A DNA stretch of 64,000 nt from Dehalobacter restrictus DSM 9455 (GTDB lineage Bacteria > Bacillota > Desulfitobacteriia > Desulfitobacteriales > Syntrophobotulaceae): positions 1-64,000 of the forward strand of contig NZ_CP007033.1 in NCBI RefSeq assembly GCF_000512895.1, given 5' to 3'. Position 1 is the first letter of the stretch. Every line of letters begins with the position of its first letter. Under the pieces are notes generated by a model that saw only the letters and a program-made list of their open reading frames with translations, ran no database searches and was not told the origin of the DNA. Positions 30,072 to 39,868 of the stretch are shown here, piece by piece. The position numbers and the translations under genes were made by a program.

Positions 30072-31091
30072 ATGTTTGCAGCAATAGATTGGGTTTTAAA
30101 AGAGTTAACGTACTATTTAAGCTATGGTCTGACGGTTCTGATCCGCTGGGTTTTAGACTTGGTTGGCGCTAATTCTTCCATCTTGGAATCAAGCCAGTAT
30201 AAAGGCGCGGTCAACTTTTTCTTTTACGACACTATGAAAATATTTTTAATGTTGTCTGTAATCATCTTTATCGTGTCAATCATCAGAAGCTTCTTTCCTC
30301 CGGAAAGGACCAAAAAACTTTTAGGGGAAGGAAAAGCTCGAGGTTTTTTAGGCAATATCTTTGCCGCCCTCCTGGGAATTGTAACTCCTTTTTGCTCCTG
30401 TTCTGCCGTACCGGTGTTCATAGGATTTGTCGAGTCGGGTATTCCCCTGGGAGTGACATTTTCCTTCCTTATTTCTTCGCCCATGGTTAACGAAGTGGCT
30501 CTTGTCATGTTGTGGGGGTTATTTGGCTGGCAGATCGCCCTGCTCTATATCGCCACAGGGGTAATCGTAGCAATAATTGCGGGAATTATTATTGGCAAAC
30601 TTAAAATGGAAGAGTATGTTGAAGAATATGTCTACAACATGAAAATGGGTGAGGCTGAAATTGAAAATCCCACCTGGAAACAACGTTTCGGAGATGCGCG
30701 GCATTATGTTGCGGAAATCCTTAAGAAGATTTGGCCTTACGTCATCATCGGTATAGCGATCGGCGCTGTCATGCACGGGTGGGCACCGGCAGGCTTGCTG
30801 GCCAAATATGCCGGGAAAGAGAATCCTTTTGCCGTGTTTGTGGCGGTTTTAATCGGGATACCGCTTTATTCCAATGCGGCCGGAACCATTCCTATTGTTA
30901 AAGAACTTACCCGACTGGGGATGCCTATGGGAACCGCGCTTTCCTTCATGATGTCGGTAACGGCGCTAAGCCTGCCTGAAATGATCATTCTGAGAAAAGT
31001 TTTAAAACCAAAGCTCCTGGCAGTGTTTATCGGAATCATGGCAGTGACCATTGTTATTATCGGTTATTTGTTCAATCTAATAATCCCGTAG
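30072..31091 (+). CDS. YraQ/ArsP-type permease (SO_0444 family)
   Basis: Integral membrane protein of 339 residues with about 8-9 helices. It has the family signature PFCSCSAVPVFIGFVESGIP near 113, whose Cys-Ser-Cys is thought to bind thiophilic metals, and the second half-repeat GIPLYSNAAGTIPIV near 265. Members export organoarsenicals or other metals. It is followed by a CxxC thioredoxin-like protein, a pairing common in this family. Confidence 0.87.
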   Translation: MFAAIDWVLKELTYYLSYGLTVLIRWVLDLVGANSSILESSQYKGAVNFFFYDTMKIFLMLSVIIFIVSIIRSFFPPERTKKLLGEGKARGFLGNIFAALLGIVTPFCSCSAVPVFIGFVESGIPLGVTFSFLISSPMVNEVALVMLWGLFGWQIALLYIATGVIVAIIAGIIIGKLKMEEYVEEYVYNMKMGEAEIENPTWKQRFGDARHYVAEILKKIWPYVIIGIAIGAVMHGWAPAGLLAKYAGKENPFAVFVAVLIGIPLYSNAAGTIPIVKELTRLGMPMGTALSFMMSVTALSLPEMIILRKVLKPKLLAVFIGIMAVTIVIIGYLFNLIIP

Positions 31092-31155
31092 GAAATAATT
31101 TATAATCCCGTAAGGAAATGTCAAACAATCATAGAGTGAAAGGATGGTAATAAGA

Positions 31156-31395
31156 ATGATGAATATTAAAATATTGGGCTCAGGTTGTTCCAACTGCAAA
31201 AAACTGCAGGCAGTTACTGAGGAAGCAGTGAAAGATGCTGGGGTTGATGCTACAATTGAAAAAGTTGAGGATATCAAGAAGATAATGGCCTATGGTGTGA
31301 TGAGAACACCAGCTTTGGTAATCAATGAAAAAATAAAAGCTTTTGGGAGAATCCCAACTAAGGATGAGATTAAGAAATATATTAAAGAGGTTTAA
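31156..31395 (+). CDS. Thioredoxin-like small redox protein
   Basis: A protein of 79 residues in the redox-active disulfide family 2. MMNIKILGSGCSNCKKLQ has the active-site CSNC, and the cis-Pro loop is MRTPALVINEK. The family regularly accompanies YraQ-type permeases and may reduce or hand over metal to them. The start is uncertain between 31144, 31156 and 31159; the GGA site favours 31156. Confidence 0.85.
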   Translation: MMNIKILGSGCSNCKKLQAVTEEAVKDAGVDATIEKVEDIKKIMAYGVMRTPALVINEKIKAFGRIPTKDEIKKYIKEV

Positions 31396-31397
31396 GT

Positions 31398-31877
31398 ATG
31401 TTTACAATTATCCTTTATGTTCTGGCCGGAGGACTTCTTCTGCTTTCCTTTCTTAAAGATAAAAAAAAGACCAAGATTGCACTGATGAAAGCCTGGAAGT
31501 CCTTCGAAAACATACTGCCGCAGTTTTTATCTATTCTTATTATCATTGGTATTATGCTGGCGGTGCTAAGTCCTGATACTATATCCAAATTGATCGGCCA
31601 GCAGTCCGGTTGTTTTGGAATGGTTGTTGCCGCTATTGTCGGTTCAATTACATTAATACCGGGCTTTGTTGCTTTTCCCTTAGCAGCGGCGCTTCTCAAA
31701 AGCGGAGCGGGTTTTATGCAGATAGCGGTATTTATTTCCACTTTGATGATGGTGGGTATTGTTACCATACCTCTTGAAATAAAATATTTTGGTAAAAAAG
31801 CTGCAATATTAAGAAACTCTTTAGCATTCATATTTTCTTTCGTTGTAGCACTCGTGATAGGAGTGGTGCTGGGGTGA
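31398..31877 (+). CDS. Half-length YraQ-like permease, subunit 1
   Basis: A membrane protein of 159 residues with four to five helices. GSITLIPGFVAFPLAAALL near 80-100 corresponds to one half-repeat of YraQ permeases. It lacks the Cys-Ser-Cys of the full-length gene upstream. It overlaps the next gene by 4 bases (GTGA), so the pair is probably one heterodimeric carrier made from two separate half-repeats. Confidence 0.75.
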   Translation: MFTIILYVLAGGLLLLSFLKDKKKTKIALMKAWKSFENILPQFLSILIIIGIMLAVLSPDTISKLIGQQSGCFGMVVAAIVGSITLIPGFVAFPLAAALLKSGAGFMQIAVFISTLMMVGIVTIPLEIKYFGKKAAILRNSLAFIFSFVVALVIGVVLG

Positions 31878-32410
31878 AAAAACTACTGAACCGTTATAAA
31901 TTCTTCATTATTCTCGCGGTCATTAACTTAGGACTTGTTGTTATTTATCCTTCATTAGGTAAAAATTCTTTAAGCATAACCTGGAGTAATACCCTTGAGA
32001 TGCTTTCTGTCATACCTCCAATTTTTATTCTTCTCGGACTTCTGGATGTTTGGGTCCAAAGAGAGACAATGATCAAACTGATGGGAGAAAAATCAGGATT
32101 TATCGGGGTAGCTTTAGCTTTCTTTCTGGGCTCAGCGGCTGCAGGACCCTTATATGCGGCGTTCCCCATAGCTGGGGTTCTTTTGAAAAAGGGAAGCAAA
32201 TTTTCTAATGTGCTTATCTTCATAGGGGCATGGTCAACAACCAAAATACCGATGCTGCTTTTCGAGACATCAGCGATGGGTTGGAAGTTTATGCTGACAA
32301 GGTTCATCATCGATATTCCTGGAATCGCCTTGATTGCCTATATAACACAAAAGGTTTTACATGAAAAAGAAATCAATCTTATATTTAAAAAGGCTAAGAA
32401 CCAAATATAG
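31874..32410 (+). CDS. Half-length YraQ-like permease, subunit 2
   Basis: A membrane protein of 178 residues with about five helices, GTG start overlapping the previous stop. GSAAAGPLYAAFPIAGVLLK near 90 is the matching half-repeat motif. It ends with a basic tail. With the preceding gene it would add up to one full permease of about 337 residues. Confidence 0.75.
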   Translation: MKKLLNRYKFFIILAVINLGLVVIYPSLGKNSLSITWSNTLEMLSVIPPIFILLGLLDVWVQRETMIKLMGEKSGFIGVALAFFLGSAAAGPLYAAFPIAGVLLKKGSKFSNVLIFIGAWSTTKIPMLLFETSAMGWKFMLTRFIIDIPGIALIAYITQKVLHEKEINLIFKKAKNQI

Positions 32411-32456
32411 AAGTAAGTTAAACTTAAAATGTTGATCTGAAATTCTATAGATACAG

Positions 32457-32719
32457 CTAAAATAATAACTTACTCTTAGTGTATAAAAGGCAAAAAAGTT
32501 TATAAAGCTCCGGATCATACAATTCTTTTTGCTTTTCCATAATCTCAAATGTAGTTTCTGCTTTCATAGCCTTTCGGTAAGGCCTATCACTTGTTAAAGC
32601 ATCGAAAGTATCTGTGATCCTTATAATTCTTGCTCCTAAAGGGATGGATTATCCTTTACACCCATAAGGGTATCCGCTTCCATCAAAGTTTTCATGATGG
32701 AATAAAATATCCTCTGAGC
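32457..32719 (-). pseudogene. Remnant of an HD-GYP domain protein
   Basis: On the minus strand HHENFDGSGYPYG is followed by an in-frame TAA and then SIPLGARIIRITDTFDAL, TSDRPYRKA and ELYDPEL to a stop at 32457. This is the C-terminal end of an HD-GYP cyclic di-GMP phosphodiesterase. The HD motif and N-terminus are missing. The upstream end abuts the xis-like fragment, so a mobile-element event may have cut it. Confidence 0.7.
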
Positions 32720-32757
32720 ATAATAAAAAAGGTTCGTAAATTGTGCAAATTTCATTT

Positions 32758-32928
32758 TCATTCCCTGCCGCTGCTTGGACCTATTTTCAGATAACTCAAT
32801 AAAAAGGGCTTGGGGATTTTATAGGCCCGGCCAACCTTTAAGCATTCAATTTTATTTTCTTGTATCAAACCATATCCTGTCTTTAGGCTAACTCCAAGAA
32901 TTTTACACATTTGCTTCATATCGAGCAT
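32758..32928 (-). pseudogene. Second excisionase-like fragment
   Basis: A 56-codon frame starting MLDMKQMCKILGVSLKTG closely matches the last 55 residues of Xis at 14695-14934, and the DNA similarity continues to about 32720. It lacks the first 23 residues. Its edge falls 16 bases from the trkA stop. It marks another decayed or recombined copy of the element end in direct orientation. Confidence 0.75.
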
Positions 32929-32944
32929 AACTTTATTTAACTCA

Positions 32945-33601
32945 TCATTTAGGCAAATTACTAATTGCTTGGTTTGAGCCGATAACGACTAAAATATCGC
33001 CTTGTTTAATAAGTGCCTCCGCGCCAGGTGCCGCGATTATTTCTTCCGCACTTTTAATGGCTATTACGCTTACCCGATATTTTGCCCGCAGATTTAATTT
33101 TCCTATGGTCTTATCCACAAATTCCCGGGGAGCATAAACTTCTATGATGCTATAATCTGGAGATAACTCAATATATTCTAATAAATCATTGGTGGAAGTG
33201 AGATTATGTGCCACCCGTATTCCCATATCGCGTTCCGGATAGATAACCCGGTCCACTCCTATTTTTTCTAAAACCCTGCCATGAAGAGCGTCTTTCGCTT
33301 TGGCAACAACTCTCTGTACCCCAAGTTCTTTGAGCAATACAGATACTAAAATATTTGATTGGATATCATCACCAATCCCGACAATGGCGACATCAAAATT
33401 GCGAATACCTAACCTTTTTAAAGACTCTTCGTCTCTGGCATCCAATTGAACCGCTTGGGTTACTTGATTAGCGATATCCTGTATTTCTTTTTCCGAATTA
33501 TCGATAACTAATACTTCATAACCAACCTTATACAAGGAAGTAGCCACACTTTTCCCAAAACGTCCGATCCCAATCACCACAAACTGTTTATCCTTTTTCA
33601 T
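32945..33601 (-). CDS. trkA: TrkA-type potassium uptake regulator
   Basis: Cytoplasmic RCK protein of 218 residues that gates the Trk/Ktr K+ channel. The Rossmann motif is FVVIGIGRFGKSVATSL near 8. The RCK_N domain is at about 1-130 and RCK_C at about 135-218 (APREFVDKTIGKLNLR). Single-unit KtrA-like length. It lies 11 bases after trkH in one operon. RCK_C domains of this type can bind c-di-AMP in Firmicutes (family knowledge, not shown here). Confidence 0.93.
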   Translation of the reverse strand: MKKDKQFVVIGIGRFGKSVATSLYKVGYEVLVIDNSEKEIQDIANQVTQAVQLDARDEESLKRLGIRNFDVAIVGIGDDIQSNILVSVLLKELGVQRVVAKAKDALHGRVLEKIGVDRVIYPERDMGIRVAHNLTSTNDLLEYIELSPDYSIIEVYAPREFVDKTIGKLNLRAKYRVSVIAIKSAEEIIAAPGAEALIKQGDILVVIGSNQAISNLPK

Positions 33602-33612
33602 TTCTCTTGCTC

Positions 33613-34989
33613 CTATCCAATCATTATTTTTGATTCGGGATATTTTGCTTGATTACCTGGATTGTTACCTTTGCCGATGGAAAAAGCGATTGTCAATAAA
33701 CCAACTCTTCCAATAAACATTGTAAGAATAATTAAGATTTTCCCAAAAAGTGTGAGATTAGATGTTATTCCCATGGACAAGCCGACTGTACCGAAAGCAG
33801 ATACAGTTTCAAACAATAAAGCTATCAAATCCGCCTTTTCCGTAATCGACAACAACCCAGTAACTAAAATAATCCACATGATAGCCATGGTCATAATCGC
33901 CACTGCCTTCTGGACAACTTCTCCGGGAATAGATCTTCCATGAACGGTCACTTGACTTTTATTCCTGAATATGCTGAAAATCGATAACATGATCGCTACA
34001 AAAGTTGTTGTTTTTATTCCTCCCCCGGTCGACCCAGGTGAAGCTCCTATGAACATAAAAACTATCATTAGTAGTATCGTTGTATCTTGAAGCGCGGAAA
34101 TATCTATAGTGTTGAATCCGGCAGTACGGGAAGTGACCGATTGAAATAAAGAAGAAAGAATTTTCCCTTGGTACCCAAGATTGCCAAGCGTGTCAGGATT
34201 ATTGAACTCCAGAAGGAAAAAGAGTATAGCCCCGATTGCAATCAATAACCCTGTCGTACGGATTACAACCCAGGAATGCAAGCTTATTTTTCTTCCACGT
34301 TGAGAATAGACATCGGAAATTACCGAGAAACCAATACCGCCTAAGACAATCAAGACCATTACTGTCAGATTGGTTACGATATCATTTTGAAACCTCACCA
34401 GACTATTGCCAAACAGATCAAACCCTGCATTGTTAAACGCTGATACAGTATGGAATACCGCGTAATAAAGGGCTTTACCGAAGTTTAAATCAAAAGACCA
34501 TCGGAGCGTGAGGATAATGACTCCAATACCTTCAATGAGAAATGACGCCGTAAAAATATATTTAGCCAACCTTACGATTCCTTCCACTGAAGACTGGTTA
34601 TAGGCTTCCTGCAAAATTATTCTATCTTGAAGATTTATTTTCTTCCCGAGAAGGATTGCAAAGAAAGTGGCAAAGGTCATAAAACCAAGACCACCGATCT
34701 GAATTAACAAAAGGATGAGGATTTGCCCGAATACTGAAAATACAGATCCGGTGTCTACAACAACCAGCCCTGTAACACAGACAGCTGAGGTTGCTGTAAA
34801 CAAAGCATCAATCAAAGATAATCCTTTTTCGTTAACAGTGGCTATAGATAAGCTCAACAACAAAGTTCCGACGAGGATGACAGAAATAAATCCGATAGCC
34901 AGTATCTGTGGGGGCGAGAGTTTTTTCTTTCCTTTTATAGATTGCGTATTAATATCAATCTTAAATATGTCATTCATACTTGTCTCCAT
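33613..34989 (-). CDS. trkH: Trk/Ktr potassium channel subunit
   Basis: K+-translocating membrane subunit of 458 residues. Four pore-loop repeats carry selectivity-filter glycines: TSAVCVTGL near 72, HTVSAFNNAG near 190, GASPGSTGGG near 320 and FETVSAFGTVG near 400. It works with the RCK protein encoded downstream. It probably serves K+ uptake during osmotic stress, consistent with neighbouring genes. Confidence 0.93.
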   Translation of the reverse strand: METSMNDIFKIDINTQSIKGKKKLSPPQILAIGFISVILVGTLLLSLSIATVNEKGLSLIDALFTATSAVCVTGLVVVDTGSVFSVFGQILILLLIQIGGLGFMTFATFFAILLGKKINLQDRIILQEAYNQSSVEGIVRLAKYIFTASFLIEGIGVIILTLRWSFDLNFGKALYYAVFHTVSAFNNAGFDLFGNSLVRFQNDIVTNLTVMVLIVLGGIGFSVISDVYSQRGRKISLHSWVVIRTTGLLIAIGAILFFLLEFNNPDTLGNLGYQGKILSSLFQSVTSRTAGFNTIDISALQDTTILLMIVFMFIGASPGSTGGGIKTTTFVAIMLSIFSIFRNKSQVTVHGRSIPGEVVQKAVAIMTMAIMWIILVTGLLSITEKADLIALLFETVSAFGTVGLSMGITSNLTLFGKILIILTMFIGRVGLLTIAFSIGKGNNPGNQAKYPESKIMIG

Positions 34990-35279
34990 GCAATCATCAT
35001 AAAGTCATAATATTCATCTACTAACCGCTAACCGACCCTGCCTTGTTGTCGTAAAAATATAACTGATTGCCATCAGCACTATCATTAGTTTTATGACTAA
35101 TCTATAAAAAAGCTATGTGTTATTCTATCTGATACAAGATCTTCTTTTTCGCCATAATAGCCAACATAGCGTTACCTTCCTCATCATCAGTCGCTACTAT
35201 TAGGCTTTGACCAGAAAAGTTTTGGCAACCTGCATAATGAGGAAGGCTCTTCATCGACGACAAAATATTTTTGGTCAGA

Positions 35280-36563
35280 TTAAAATAAATAAACAAAGTA
35301 GATATAAACTGAGGCTATTACAATCGAGAGCAACATTAAAGGAAAACCAAGTTTAAAAAACATTTTGAACGTAATTGAAAAACCCTGCTTTTCCGAGAGA
35401 CCGGCAACTATTACGTTAGCGGATGCCCCGATCAATGTACCATTTCCTCCCAAACAAGCCCCTAATGAAAGAGCCCACCATAGTGGTCTTAGGTTTTCAA
35501 TTCCTCCTAATTCCCCCATCTTTTGGATCAAGGGAATCATGGTGGCGACAAAGGGGATATTATCTACAAATGCTGAAGCAATAGCAGACAACCACAGAAT
35601 GGACATTGTCGTTAATGTTAAGGCCCCACCGGTAGCATCTAATGCCTTCTTAGCAATCCATTCAATAATACCTACATGCCCTAACGCCCCAACCAGCACG
35701 AACAGTCCAGCAAAGAAAAAGATAGTAGGCCATTCGATTGTCAGCAAGATATCTTCCGGCTCCTCACGGGTAATTAATAACAAAAGAATGGCGCCACCCA
35801 ACGCAATCGTTGCAGATTCCAGATGCAACAAACCATGTAGAATGAAACCTACTATTGTTACAGAAAGCACAACTAAGCATTTGCGCAAAAGAAAGTGATC
35901 CTTGATCGCCTGACTTTCATCCAAGGACATAATCTTTGCTTTTCTCTTCTCATCCACAACTAATGATTTCCGATAAATTAATTTCAAAGCAAGCATATTT
36001 GCGGCAAAAACTATTACAACTACCCCGCCTAGATTTAGGATAAAATCAACAAAGGTAAGGCCGGTAGCGCTGCCGATCATGATGTTTGGAGGATCACCAA
36101 TTAACGTAGCCGTTCCCCCGATATTTGAGGCTATAACTTGAGTAAGCAAAAAGGGAATAGGATTTATATTTAACTTTTCGGTTATCGAAAACGTAACTGG
36201 TACCATAAGCAGTACTGTCGTTACATTATCCAGAAGTGCAGATGTTACTGCTGTTATGATTGCCAAGAATAACATAATAAGCCATGGATCTCCCTTTGCG
36301 GTTTTAGCCGCTTTTAAGGCGAGGAATTCGAACACGCCAGTGCGACGGGTAATACCAACAATGATCATCATCCCAATTAATAATCCTATAGTGTTAAAAT
36401 CGATTGCTTTAACTGCTTCCTCCTGGTTTAGAATGCCTACTAAAATGATGAGGGCACTCCCAGCTAAAGCAACTACCGTTCTATGTAGTTTTTCGCTTAT
36501 TATTAAAGCATAGGTTATTAAAAAAATTACCAATGCAACGATAACTTGTGTATTATGCGACAT
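35280..36563 (-). CDS. ArsB/NhaD (SLC13-like) ion transporter
   Basis: Membrane carrier of 427 residues with about 11 helices in two repeats. Family motifs are SALLDNVTTVLLMVPVTF near 107, GGTATLIGDPPNIMIG near 147, SAFVDNIPFVATMIP near 333 and GGNGTLIGASANVIVAG near 377. Related proteins carry arsenite or exchange Na+ and H+. The neighbourhood of Trk and NhaB favours ion homeostasis, but arsenite efflux cannot be excluded. Confidence 0.85.
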   Translation of the reverse strand: MSHNTQVIVALVIFLITYALIISEKLHRTVVALAGSALIILVGILNQEEAVKAIDFNTIGLLIGMMIIVGITRRTGVFEFLALKAAKTAKGDPWLIMLFLAIITAVTSALLDNVTTVLLMVPVTFSITEKLNINPIPFLLTQVIASNIGGTATLIGDPPNIMIGSATGLTFVDFILNLGGVVVIVFAANMLALKLIYRKSLVVDEKRKAKIMSLDESQAIKDHFLLRKCLVVLSVTIVGFILHGLLHLESATIALGGAILLLLITREEPEDILLTIEWPTIFFFAGLFVLVGALGHVGIIEWIAKKALDATGGALTLTTMSILWLSAIASAFVDNIPFVATMIPLIQKMGELGGIENLRPLWWALSLGACLGGNGTLIGASANVIVAGLSEKQGFSITFKMFFKLGFPLMLLSIVIASVYIYFVYLF

Positions 36564-36937
36564 ATCTTTCCTCCATCCATAAAATTCGAGATCAAGGTCT
36601 ATTTAATATTTCAATTTTTAACTTCCCTTATTTACCCCCTAACGGATTATACACAACAAAAAAATCCTTCTAAAATTAACATCAAATTCTCAAATCAAAA
36701 GCACAAAGTGGGAAGCCTTAACAAAAGACTTCCCACCCCAAAAGTCAACATCCTTGAATACGAACCAATATGGTCGCTTCAACACGGTAAAATAAGTATA
36801 TAATTTCTTTCCTATGTTACTACTTTCTTCTAGCCTAGTCTAGAAGAATATTATTATCTTCTGATTTTGATTCTGGGATAAAGTAAGATAGGAAAATGAA
36901 AATAGTAATTGATAATCTGGGGTTCGCTGTGTCCGAC
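36564..36937 (-). promoter_or_regulatory. Leader region of the ArsB/NhaD-type gene
   Basis: No gene is seen. On the minus strand a GTGGGAAG/CTTCCCAC hairpin (arms 36729-36736 and 36708-36715) is followed by TTTGTGCTTTT, a possible terminator or attenuator. The palindrome TTCTAG-CCTAGT-CTAGAA lies at 36828-36845. The leader did not match a riboswitch class I recognise. Confidence 0.4.
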
Positions 36938-37894
36938 TTAACAGGGATGGTTCATTCTGTATAAGGGTGATGTTATAAGCCATCCCTTTAACCCACCATA
37001 CTTAATCATTGCATTGATGGCTTCCATTTCACTCCAGAGGTACCCTCCAAAGAGTTTTCTTAATCGGTCATCTATTGAACACTTTACAGCTTGGGCATGA
37101 TTGATCGTAGCAGCCGTCATTCCATAAAGCAGTTGGTTAAAGATAAAATAATCATCAATAAATTCAGTATTGTCAACTAACCCTAATGATTTTGGAGGTC
37201 TTTTGGGAATAGGCAACCCTAAAGTGTTCATTTCGTCTTCCAACTGTTTAGCTTGTTGTTCCGACATTTCATAGCGCTTATTAAGGAGAAGTCCAAAGTC
37301 TCCATCATGAACAAGCCGCGAAAAGAACTTTATTTGCTCCATGTTTAAATAACGATAAACCAGATGATCCCATAGGTAGCAGTCCTCTTTGCTGCCTTCT
37401 GGGACGTTAGGATACATCGGCGGCTGATGGACCCACTTTTTCAGTTTCAAATAATTAAGGATGGAATCCAGGTTATAAATCTCCTCTTCTACGAATCTCA
37501 TAAATAAGCTGCGAACATCATCGGAGACACTAGCGTTTCTCACTGCCCGAACTTTTATCTCCAGTCGTTCTTGTGCTATTAACAAAAGAAATTTGCCAAT
37601 CTGTTGGTCAGTTACCACCTGGGAATTTATTACTTCGTGTACATCTTTAGGCGGATAATCGGGAGATTTAACATTGTATTTATTCATTATTTTTTCAATC
37701 TTATTGTTCCGGTCTTTCAAATCATCAAGTATATCTTGTAGCTTAAATTTCAAATCTATATCATGAGCGTAATTTTGATAAATTTCAAGCTTTACCATAA
37801 TACCATAATTATATGTCAAAATATTCCAAAGGCTATAAACTCCGCCTACACTTATTTCATTCATTTTTTCTTCTTTAGCAAAAGCCAAGACCAT
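36938..37894 (-). CDS. DUF3231-like tandem-repeat protein
   Basis: A protein of 318 residues starting MVLAFAKEEKMNEISVGG behind AAAGGGG. Two halves of about 150 residues show the same helical pattern (LWDHLVYRYLNMEQIKFF near 181 echoes the LWNILTYNYGIMVKLEI segment near 22). This is the DUF3231 layout found in Bacillus and Clostridia, a ferritin-like or CotF-like helical bundle of unknown role, often linked to sporulation. The family call is by pattern only. Confidence 0.6.
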   Translation of the reverse strand: MVLAFAKEEKMNEISVGGVYSLWNILTYNYGIMVKLEIYQNYAHDIDLKFKLQDILDDLKDRNNKIEKIMNKYNVKSPDYPPKDVHEVINSQVVTDQQIGKFLLLIAQERLEIKVRAVRNASVSDDVRSLFMRFVEEEIYNLDSILNYLKLKKWVHQPPMYPNVPEGSKEDCYLWDHLVYRYLNMEQIKFFSRLVHDGDFGLLLNKRYEMSEQQAKQLEDEMNTLGLPIPKRPPKSLGLVDNTEFIDDYFIFNQLLYGMTAATINHAQAVKCSIDDRLRKLFGGYLWSEMEAINAMIKYGGLKGWLITSPLYRMNHPC

Positions 37895-37939
37895 AGTCAG
37901 TCCCCTTTTTATAGATATTGTAAACAATAAAGTAGTTTC

Positions 37940-38254
37940 CTATGCTAATCCTATTATTCCAAATTGTTTTTCCCTATTTGTGTAACAAATTGAAAAAGAT
38001 GAACCCTCTATCTTTTGGAGAATAACTTGCAGCAAAACGCAATTCTTATATACGGCCTTCTTTATATCTGAAACAATAAGCATCTTGCCGCCTTTTAGTT
38101 GTTCTTCAAAAGATCGAAGAATCTCACTTTCTCCTGCCTCAGTTAGATATTTTTCCGAAGACTTCCTAGGTTCTTCTAATAGCCATAAAAGAGAGAGTCC
38201 GCATAGGACACCCCCTTTTGCTTGATAAGTGATGTAACATTTTATGATTCGTTT
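37940..38254 (-). pseudogene. Open frame without a start codon, unknown
   Basis: A 104-codon minus-strand frame contains LSLLWLLEEPRKSSEKYL, AGESEILRSFEEQLKGGK and VLLQVILQKIEG before TAG. It looks like real protein sequence but has no ATG, GTG or TTG near its 5' end and no ribosome site. It may be the C-terminal remnant of a lost gene. No family was recognised. Confidence 0.3.
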
Positions 38255-38274
38255 TTAAATTAGATACTTTTGGA

Positions 38275-39780
38275 TTACAACAGGTACATTGTTGCCAGCA
38301 CACCTGTAAGAGACATAACGATGGCGTAAGGCAGCGCCAATTTTACCATTTCCAGGTAAGACAGGCGAATCAGCGGAGCCAGAGCAGACGTCAAGAGGAA
38401 CAGAAACGCCGCCTGACCGTTTGGCGTAGCAACAGATGGGATATTTGTACCCATATTAATGGCAACTGCCAGCTTGTTGTACTGCTCCAGCGCAATACCT
38501 CCGGCTTCAAATGCTTGCTGTGTTTCAGTCATATATACCGTAGCAACAAATACGTTGTCACTGATTGCTGAAAGGACACCGTTGGCCGCAAAAAAAGCGA
38601 CAAGCTGATTCTGTCCTTCCATGTTCAGTACCCATTGAATAATCGGCGTAAACAAATGCTGGTCATGAATAACCGCGACGACGGCGAAAAATACGACCAG
38701 CAGCGCAGTAAACGGCAGCGCTTCTTCAAAGGCATGACCAATGCGCTTTTCTTCAGTAACCCCATTGAAGGCTGTAAGCAGGATAATAATCATCAGACCA
38801 ATAATGCCTACTTCCGCCAGGTGCAGCGCCAGGGAGAAGATCAGCAGAACGCCGCACAAAGCCATAACAATCAGGCGTACACGTCCTCGCATATTTCTGA
38901 CAGCATCTTTGGCCTTTACATCATCTTCCATAACCTTTCGTACCGACTCAGGAAACTGGTAGCCGTACCCCCAGAACTTAGTAACTTCAAGGATAATGGT
39001 GGTCAGAAGACCAACGATCAATACCGGGATAGACACAGGGGCGCATTGTATAAAGAAATCTACGAAATCCCATTTCATGATGGAGCCAATCAACAGATTC
39101 TGCGGTTCACCAACCAGCGTTATTGCTCCGCCCAGCGCAGTGCCCACCGCGCCATGCATCATAAGATTACGCAGAAAACCACGAAACTCGTCCAGATCCT
39201 CATGATATTTCTCATCAACACTATGATCGTGATTAATGTCATACTCTTCGTATACTTTTTCACTGGAAGCAAACTTATGGAAGATGTTATAGAAACCGTA
39301 GGCCACGGCGATAATCACCGCCGTTACGGTCAGCGCATCCAGAAATGCGGAAAGAAACGCACCCAATACAGCGAACAGAAATGAAAGCGCGACTTTAGAG
39401 TGTACTTTAGTAAGGAGCTTGGAAAACAGGTACACAAGACCTTCTTTCATAAAATAGATCCCGGCGACCATGAACATCAGAAGAAGAATAACCGGCAGGT
39501 TCGTTTCAACTTCACTATAGACCATTTGAGGGCTAGTAAGTCCGAGCACAACGGCTTCGATTGCCAGAAGCCCACCGGCAGGAAGCGGATAACATTTTAA
39601 CGCCATTGCCAGGGTAAAAATGAATTCGACAATCAACACCCAACCGGTAACATACATACCGGCGGTATACATCAAAATAGGGTTCAATAACAGAAAAGCA
39701 AGAATTGCTCTTTTGTACCAGTCCGGAGCGTGACCCAGAAAATTTGCTTTGAATGCTTGTCCGATGCCCATTTGTTTCAT
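38275..39780 (-). CDS. nhaB: Na+/H+ antiporter NhaB
   Basis: Electrogenic Na+/H+ antiporter of 501 residues, close to the 513 of the Escherichia coli protein. It shares the diagnostic N-terminal segments [10 protein letters not shown] and [19 protein letters not shown], then [15 protein letters not shown] and [12 protein letters not shown] near 145. [16 protein letters not shown] and [18 protein letters not shown] give the two ion-site repeats. The ATG at 39780 was chosen over 39789 because GGGAGG directly abuts the latter. NhaB is mainly known from Proteobacteria. A c-di-GMP riboswitch controls it. Confidence 0.93.
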   Translation of the reverse strand: MKQMGIGQAFKANFLGHAPDWYKRAILAFLLLNPILMYTAGMYVTGWVLIVEFIFTLAMALKCYPLPAGGLLAIEAVVLGLTSPQMVYSEVETNLPVILLLMFMVAGIYFMKEGLVYLFSKLLTKVHSKVALSFLFAVLGAFLSAFLDALTVTAVIIAVAYGFYNIFHKFASSEKVYEEYDINHDHSVDEKYHEDLDEFRGFLRNLMMHGAVGTALGGAITLVGEPQNLLIGSIMKWDFVDFFIQCAPVSIPVLIVGLLTTIILEVTKFWGYGYQFPESVRKVMEDDVKAKDAVRNMRGRVRLIVMALCGVLLIFSLALHLAEVGIIGLMIIILLTAFNGVTEEKRIGHAFEEALPFTALLVVFFAVVAVIHDQHLFTPIIQWVLNMEGQNQLVAFFAANGVLSAISDNVFVATVYMTETQQAFEAGGIALEQYNKLAVAINMGTNIPSVATPNGQAAFLFLLTSALAPLIRLSYLEMVKLALPYAIVMSLTGVLATMYLL

Positions 39781-39814
39781 ATGTACCATCCTCCCAAGTG
39801 AAAATAAAAGACAT

Positions 39815-39847
39815 AAAAAAGAGAGTAATCCAAAATGGAACTACTCC
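39815..39847 (-). terminator. Riboswitch terminator upstream of nhaB
   Basis: On the minus strand GAGTAGTTCC...GGATTACTC forms an imperfect hairpin followed by TTTTTT, between the aptamer and nhaB. Termination versus readthrough is presumably set by c-di-GMP. Confidence 0.7.
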
Positions 39848-39868
39848 CCCCCAAGAAGTTCAATTACT

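Noticed and set aside
32411-32944. A second complete integrative element
   Set aside because: Only a 56-codon xis-like fragment and an HD-GYP remnant are present; no integrase or other element gene accompanies them.
35120-35254. Minus-strand 44-codon frame ending NAMLAIMAKKKILYQIE
   Set aside because: It has no ribosome site and no recognisable family; it may be a gene remnant, but support is too thin to annotate.
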